Below are positions 59,034 to 64,000 of a stretch of DNA of 64,000 nt, piece by piece. Within the stretch, counting starts at the first letter, position 1. The number at the start of each line of letters is the position of its first letter. This DNA is from Sesamum alatum (taxonomy: Eukaryota; Streptophyta; Magnoliopsida; Lamiales; Pedaliaceae), in NCBI GenBank assembly GCA_034509735.1, contig JACGWO010000011.1:24598979-24662978 (forward strand), written 5' to 3'. Made by a program: the position numbers and the translations under genes. Below the pieces are notes generated by a model. That model worked only from the letters and a program-made list of their open reading frames with translations, made no database searches and was not told where the DNA came from.

Positions 59034-60546
59034 ATGAACACCCGGTCAAGAGTCAGGAATGGAAATGCGGGACAAGAAGAACTCGAAAGAGGAGGGAGAA
59101 CCACGTGCAAGATCTCGTCAGGAGATCTACCCGCTCTCGACCTTCAGAACGAGAGGCAGAGAGACGTCGTGGCTCCGCTTCCGTCCCCAGTCGTTCAGAT
59201 AACTCCAGAGGCACTTCGCCAATTGGTGCAAGATGCGTCTGTGCAAGCAGCAGAGAGGGCTGTGGCCTAGTACATAGCACGACACACGTTACCCCCATGA
59301 CCCCCTCGCAATCCTCGCAGAGGCCAAGGCGCTCCTTTGGCCCCGAGGGTTGCGAGCAGAGCCTGGGACGCCATGAAGGTTTGAATTGTGAGGAGGAAGT
59401 CAACAGCAGGGCCACACAGCCAGATGACAGCTATTACCCATCACCTCTTCGAAGATATGTAGGCGAAGAAGACTACATCCCACCTCCTCCCCCAGGGAAG
59501 ACGTGAAGACAACTATTCCCCCCTCCGTGCCCGGAGGACGGTACCGTCGGTATAGGAAGGAATGTATCACGAGATGGCGGCCATATACCTCTTCCCCTAG
59601 GTTCCCGAGTCCCTTGGGACCCGTTGGGTACCCAACACGACCTTTGGTAGTAGCGCCCCCATGACGGAGTCCATTCACCCCCCACATTCTAGCAGAAACC
59701 ATTCGTCCGGGGGTCAAGATCCCAAGTCTCAATGAGTATAACGGGGTGGGAGATCCTCAGGATCATTTAGATCGTTTCTTGGCCAGGGCCGATTTGTTAG
59801 ACATTAGCGATGCGGCCTATTGCAAGTTGTTTCGGACTACTCTTTCGGGGAAGGCGATGACATGGTTTAACCAGTTACCCCCAGGGACCATTAAGTCATT
59901 TGAGCAGCTCTTCTAGCGCTTCTTGCACCATTTCGCGATTAATAGGTGATATCCCAAGACCGCGTCGTATTTGTTTACGATAATCCAACAAGAGAATGAA
60001 AGCTTGAGGGAGTACGTGCAGCGCTTCTCAGAAGCAGTTTTGGAAGTCCCCCACGTAAACCCAGAACTTTTGGCAAACATCATTCAGCAGAATCTGAGGA
60101 GAGGTCGGTTTAAGGAGTCGATTGCTGGGAAGCCTCCCTCATCTCAAGAAGAGTTGCTGTTAAGAGTTGAGAAGTATATAAGAATTGAGGAGTCAATAGG
60201 TTCGCGATCAACAAATCCCCTAAAACGGAGGGCCACTGAGGAGGAAAAATGGGTGCCCCCTAGGATAGAAGGGAGTACGCGTGAACGCAGACATTTTCCA
60301 CCAGAGGATTTAGCTCGCTACACCTCTCTAAACTCCCCGCGAACTCAAGTTCTCGCCATAGCCAAGCAACAAGGGTTGGTGAGATGGCCTTTCCCGATGA
60401 AGAACAACCCCGCGACGAGGCACGGGAGAGTCCCTGTTCAATCTAGTCAATGGGATAGAAGCGGTCGTCTTGGTAGACATAGGGGAGGAAAAACTCAGAG
60501 TGCGACAATAGGAACCAACTGGCAATGGCAAGGAAAGTCGAGCTGA
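59034..60546 (+). pseudogene. Gypsy gag
   Basis: ATG 59034 opens MNTRSRVRNGNAGQEELERG to a TAG at 59268. The retrotransposon-gag domain lies at 59730-60200: GVGDPQDHLDRFLARADLLD, MTWFNQLPPGTIKSFEQL, YPKTASYLFTIIQQENESLR and YVQRFSEAVLEVP. Stops at TTC-TAG and AGG-TGA near 59915 and 59946 interrupt it. The TGA sits where related gag proteins carry Arg, consistent with C-to-T change of CGA. No zinc knuckle remains at the end. Confidence 0.82.
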
Positions 60547-60599
60547 CCTAGATTTATGGAGGAGCTTAGGAGTGGCGTGAATGCAAGGATGAAAGCCTA

Positions 60600-60835
60600 C
60601 AAGGCATTAATGGCATAGGCTCGCAATGACTGAGTACGACCTCGTGAGTTCCAGGTTGGAGATCTGGTATTAAGAAAAGCGGGACGTGACAGGAAACATT
60701 ACCAAACTGGACGGCAAATGGGTAGGACCGTACCAAGTCGTGGAGATAGCAGGAAGTGGAACTTGTCGCTTGCAGAGAATGGACGGGAAGCAAGTACCAC
60801 ACACGTGAAATATTGCTAACCTCAAGAAATATTTT
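60600..60835 (+). pseudogene. Gypsy integrase C-terminal end
   Basis: Frames read FQVGDLVLRKA, DVTGNITKLDGKWVGPYQVV, EIAGSGTCRLQRMDGK and NIANLKKYF, the typical end of Gypsy integrases. It starts about 50 bp after gag, so several kilobases of pol are missing. One frameshift lies near 60680. Confidence 0.78.
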
Positions 60836-61030
60836 ACTTGATACTTCGTATCTCGTTTCAATGCTTTGTAACCTTGAATTACGGTAATGAAATGTCCACC
60901 ATTTTTACTTATTGTGGGTTCACTATTAATACTTTATTTAGCAAGAGAGGGGGATGGCCCCTCACACTAATACTTTATTTAACAATAGAGAGGGATGACC
61001 ACCAACCTTTCCTCCGGCGATGTGTTGGTG

Positions 61031-62515
61031 ATGGCTACCTCCTTGACGGACACACTTCCTCTGGCGGAAAATCAGCTACTGCCAGCTGATTCAATGACAG
61101 TTGCACCTCAAACCACTGCCTACTCCGGCGGTCCCTCTGGCGAAGAAGACATATTCCAACATTGTTCAAAATAACACAGTTGCAAGCTTACAATTTGATC
61201 CCGATAGAGCGGCTAAAAAAACTTTCCGGGAAAAAGAATGCGCTGCTATGGGTACGGTCTCCTCCTTCAAAGGAGACCCAGTATTTTCTTCTCTCACTCT
61301 GAAATTGCTACCCTTGCTGAACGGTTGAAATATGCTCTTGTTGGTAAATTTTCACATGGATTGCCTAATTTTACATTCCTTAAAATTCGCATTGTTAAAC
61401 TTGACTTGAGCGGATCTGTTTCTGTGGGTGCTATCAACGTGAAACATGTTCTCATACATTTGTCGCATAAAGAAGATTATTCTCGATTGTGGCTTAGGGG
61501 AGAATGGACATTTGATACTTTTTCATATGAGAGTCTTTAAATGGACACCTACTTTTAATCCTCAAATTGAATCTCCTATTGCGTCTGTTTGGATTAAATT
61601 TTCGGAATTGCCTTGTCACCTGTGAAAAAAAGGGCCCCTTTTAGCATCGCCAAACTTATTGGTAAACCTTTGCGTATGAATGAACCTACTGCGGATTTAA
61701 CTAGACCTAGCTTAGCTCGTGTATGTGTGGAATTGGACTTAACAACCCCTAAAACTCAATCTATCTTTTTAGAGTTTGAAGATATTACCATTAGACATCC
61801 AGTCATTTATGAAAATTACCCACATATTATGCTCTATGTAAACATGTTGGACATGATCATACTATGTGCATACTTAAAACCAAGAATATCAATCAAACTC
61901 TTTTACAAGCACCACAACCTAATAACGTGCATAAACAAGCTAAACAAGTAGCCAATGAAAAAGACAAGGGTAAGAAAGTTGTGTTCAATATCCTGGACCA
62001 CAATGAAATCACTCCTGCTGAAAACAATGTGATATTACATGACCATGATTTGGTGTTAGCTGAGGAAGTACAGGATCAGGGAGAATGTAGCAGGGATAAA
62101 GAGACCTATAACAACTAGAAGAGCCAAAAGGACCAGGGGCCTAAAATTGCTACTCCAAATGCTGAATCTATCAAGGAAAAGGAAGAACTCAATCCTCTAC
62201 TACAGAAACCTCATCTGGAGGATGAAAGAGATTATTTTGACTATGAGGATCCTCTTTTGCTACTATCCTGGATAAAAATTGGGAGGTTGATGGCCTAAAC
62301 AAAGAAAGAATGGAAGAGGGGATACTCGAAGATATAGAAGCTATCAGTTCTATGATGGAGCTCAAGGCAAAATCCAAATCCCAGGCAACCGCCAACACTA
62401 GTAAAAATTCAACCACTGTAATCCCACGCGGCAGGGCAATCAGAACCAAATTAGAAAATAGAGGTTTATGGCATTGGAGAGGGCGACATCACACCTATCT
62501 CCAATAAATTCTAGT
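61031..62515 (+). pseudogene. LINE-B ORF1 (DUF4283)
   Basis: MATSLTDTLPLAENQLL starts the frame. After a frameshift the DUF4283 domain is clear: KYALVGKFSHGLPNFTFLK, GAINVKHVLIHLSHKEDYSR, WIKFSELPCHL and LTRPSLARVCVELDLT. A zinc-knuckle remnant (LCKHVGHDHTMC, 61835-61870) has Tyr or Ala where the first Cys should be. A low-complexity acidic tail follows to about 62500. It would bind element RNA. Confidence 0.78.
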
Positions 62516-62835
62516 TGTTGGAAAACTTAGACACATATGCTACCGATTGTGAAAGTGAAACTCAGATTATTTCCAGCAATGAGATAGTTACGGTGACCTC
62601 CACACAAGAGCTGTACAACACTGGACAGCAAGAGGATATGGGAAAGCTTCAACTCTTCCTACTTGAGTCTGCAGAAAATAGCAAGCATAAAAAGACACAA
62701 CTCAAGCGAGGATGCTACCCCTTCCCACAAAGCCACCACCCCCACAGCCAAAGGTAAAAAGGTGAAAGGTAATAAATTCTCCAAAACACTCCGGAAAAGG
62801 AATACAAGGTCCAACTCTTCTACCCTTTTCTAAAT

Positions 62836-64000
62836 GATTAAAATCTTACTTTGGAATATTAGAGGGATTGGTAAAGCTCCAAAATAAAAAATTCTTTGTG
62901 ACTTGATTTCGGAATATAAACCTCATATTTTGGTTCTCCTAGAACCATTTGTTCAGCTTAATGAGTATGTCTTTACTCGTATGTTTGGTCTTTCCTTTGT
63001 CGCTACTAACTCGAATAACAAAATCTGGTGTTTCTCGTCTCAAGCTGTTAATGTGCAGGTCCTTCGAGACAATCAACAATTTCTTCATGTTAAGGTTACA
63101 TCTGATCTCATTCCAGAAACTGTGTGTTGCACCTTTTTCTACGCTAAATACAACAGATCTTCTAGACGAATCTTGTGGGAAAAACTTAATGTGCTAGCTT
63201 TGGATGAGTCTCCCTAGCTTGTTGGAGGAGATATCAACACCTTTTTGACTACTAACGAAAATCTGGGAGGGCAATTGGACACTCATGGACATATGGGGAA
63301 TTTTGCAGATATGATATTAGATACTGGGCTTATAGATGCTGGATTTGAGGGGAAACCATTCACCTGGACCAACACTCGAGTTTGGAGGAGATTAGACAAA
63401 GTTCTTTGCTCGAAAGAATGGACTGATGCATTTACTTGTACTCGCATCTCACACCTAGCGAGAAGGACCTCTGACCACCATCCTCTTCTCATCACTTCCT
63501 CTTACTCAGAAAACAGAGGTCCATCATCATTCAGATTTCTCAATATGTGGACCAAGCATGCAACATTTCTTGACACGATGAAACACTCGTGGAATCTCCC
63601 ATAATAGGATATGGCATGTACCGATTGCAGCAGAAACTCTATCGTAGCAAGGAATTCCTCAATCACTGGAATAGAGATACCTTTGGAAATATTTTCAACA
63701 GGGTGGAACTGGCTAAAGCCAAGGCTACCGAGATGGATAAACAATTTGACAGAAGGCCCATGGAGGTAAACTGCATTGAACTCAACAGAAGGAACGCTGA
63801 GCTAATCCAAGCTTTAACTTTTGAGTCTGAATTCTAGCGGCAAAAGAGCAATTGCAAGTGGCTAAAAACAGGTGAAAGGAACACTAAATTCTTCCATGCG
63901 TTGGTGAAAAAGAAACGTATACACTCCCGCATCCACAGAGTTTCGGTCGATGGCCAAAAGATCACGGACCCCAATCAAATCAAGGACTCAGCAGCAGCAA
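62836..64000 (+). pseudogene. LINE-B ORF2 N-terminal part (endonuclease)
   Basis: ATG 62836 reads MIKILLWNIRGIGKAPK, then a TAA, then YKPHILVLLEPF and CTFFYAKYNRSSRRILWEKL. After another stop come LVGGDINTFLT, FTWTNTRVWRRLDKVLCSKEW and RRTSDHHPLLI. These are the catalytic blocks of the APE-type endonuclease of L1 elements (GD-x-N and SDH). The linker region (KWLKTGERNTKFFHALVKKK) follows to the window end. Reverse transcriptase should follow outside. Confidence 0.85.

Larger units (their letters stand above)
58600..60990 (+). mobile_element. Gypsy retrotransposon with large pol deletion
   Basis: A probable 5' LTR end holds a TATA box (CTATAAATAG, near 58853). TTGGCGTCGTCTATGG at 58995-59010 matches the conserved post-LTR sequence of plant Gypsy elements. 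Gag follows (59034-60546), then directly the C-terminal end of integrase (about 60600-60830). Protease, reverse transcriptase, RNase H and most of integrase are absent. No 3' LTR was found before LINE-B begins, so the outer limits are approximate. Confidence 0.8.
61031..64000 (+). mobile_element. LINE-B: L1-type retrotransposon, 3' end outside the window
   Basis: ORF1 begins at ATG 61031 and ORF2 at ATG 62836. The window ends in ORF2 between endonuclease and reverse transcriptase. Frameshifts and stops occur in both. It lies immediately downstream of the Gypsy remnant and may have inserted into it. Confidence 0.85.

Overview
The window is nuclear DNA of a eudicot plant. It has an AT-rich background, long runs of nested transposable elements, plant Copia, Gypsy, LINE, CACTA and MITE sequences, a cytosolic-type tRNA-Leu, and host genes with typical eudicot architecture. 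No bacterial, plastid or viral segment was recognised. The species cannot be named from sequence alone.

Layout. 1-9896 is a Copia retrotransposon on the minus strand (Copia-1). Its LTRs are almost identical, its pol is frameshifted, and its leader holds a very GC-rich block. 10983-18023 is an older Copia element on the plus strand (Copia-2), split in its integrase by a 658-bp terminal-inverted-repeat element. 18024-23955 holds a decayed LINE ORF1, a tandem duplication, microsatellites and MITEs. 23956-25305 (minus) is an intact intronless delta-8 sphingolipid desaturase gene. 26755-27715 is a Tourist-like element. 27923-31798 is an inverted-repeat element that carries a deleted LTR retrotransposon (28653-31620) in its loop. 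32009-33479 holds two more MITEs. 36093-37229 (plus) is a membrane-associated kinase regulator (MAKR) gene with a MITE in its intron. 39019-39101 (minus) is tRNA-Leu(CAA). 40336-46010 is a decayed LINE on the minus strand (LINE-A). 48622-50122 holds MITEs. 51253-51880 (minus) is an ATL67-like RING-H2 ubiquitin ligase gene with an apparent N-terminal frameshift. 52953-58523 is a dense nest of MITEs, one of which contains a CACTA fragment with transposase remains. 58600-60990 is a Gypsy element reduced to LTR/leader, gag and the end of integrase. 61031-64000 is a second LINE (LINE-B), running off the window.

The only clearly functional host loci are the desaturase (ER sphingolipid long-chain-base modification), the MAKR gene (plasma-membrane signalling), the tRNA, and probably the ATL67-like ligase. 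They share no pathway and no operon-like organisation. They are islands in repeat-rich DNA, and both regulatory genes have been touched by repeats or indels.

I did not find a convincing new multi-gene system. The observations most worth checking are: the hyper-GC, hairpin-rich leader block of the young but coding-defective Copia-1; the MITE family with 9-bp target duplications that acts as a landing pad for other elements; the 658-bp element with repeated GTGTCGGACACG-type motifs; the MITE-derived intron end in the MAKR gene; and the frameshifted N-terminus of the ATL67-like gene.
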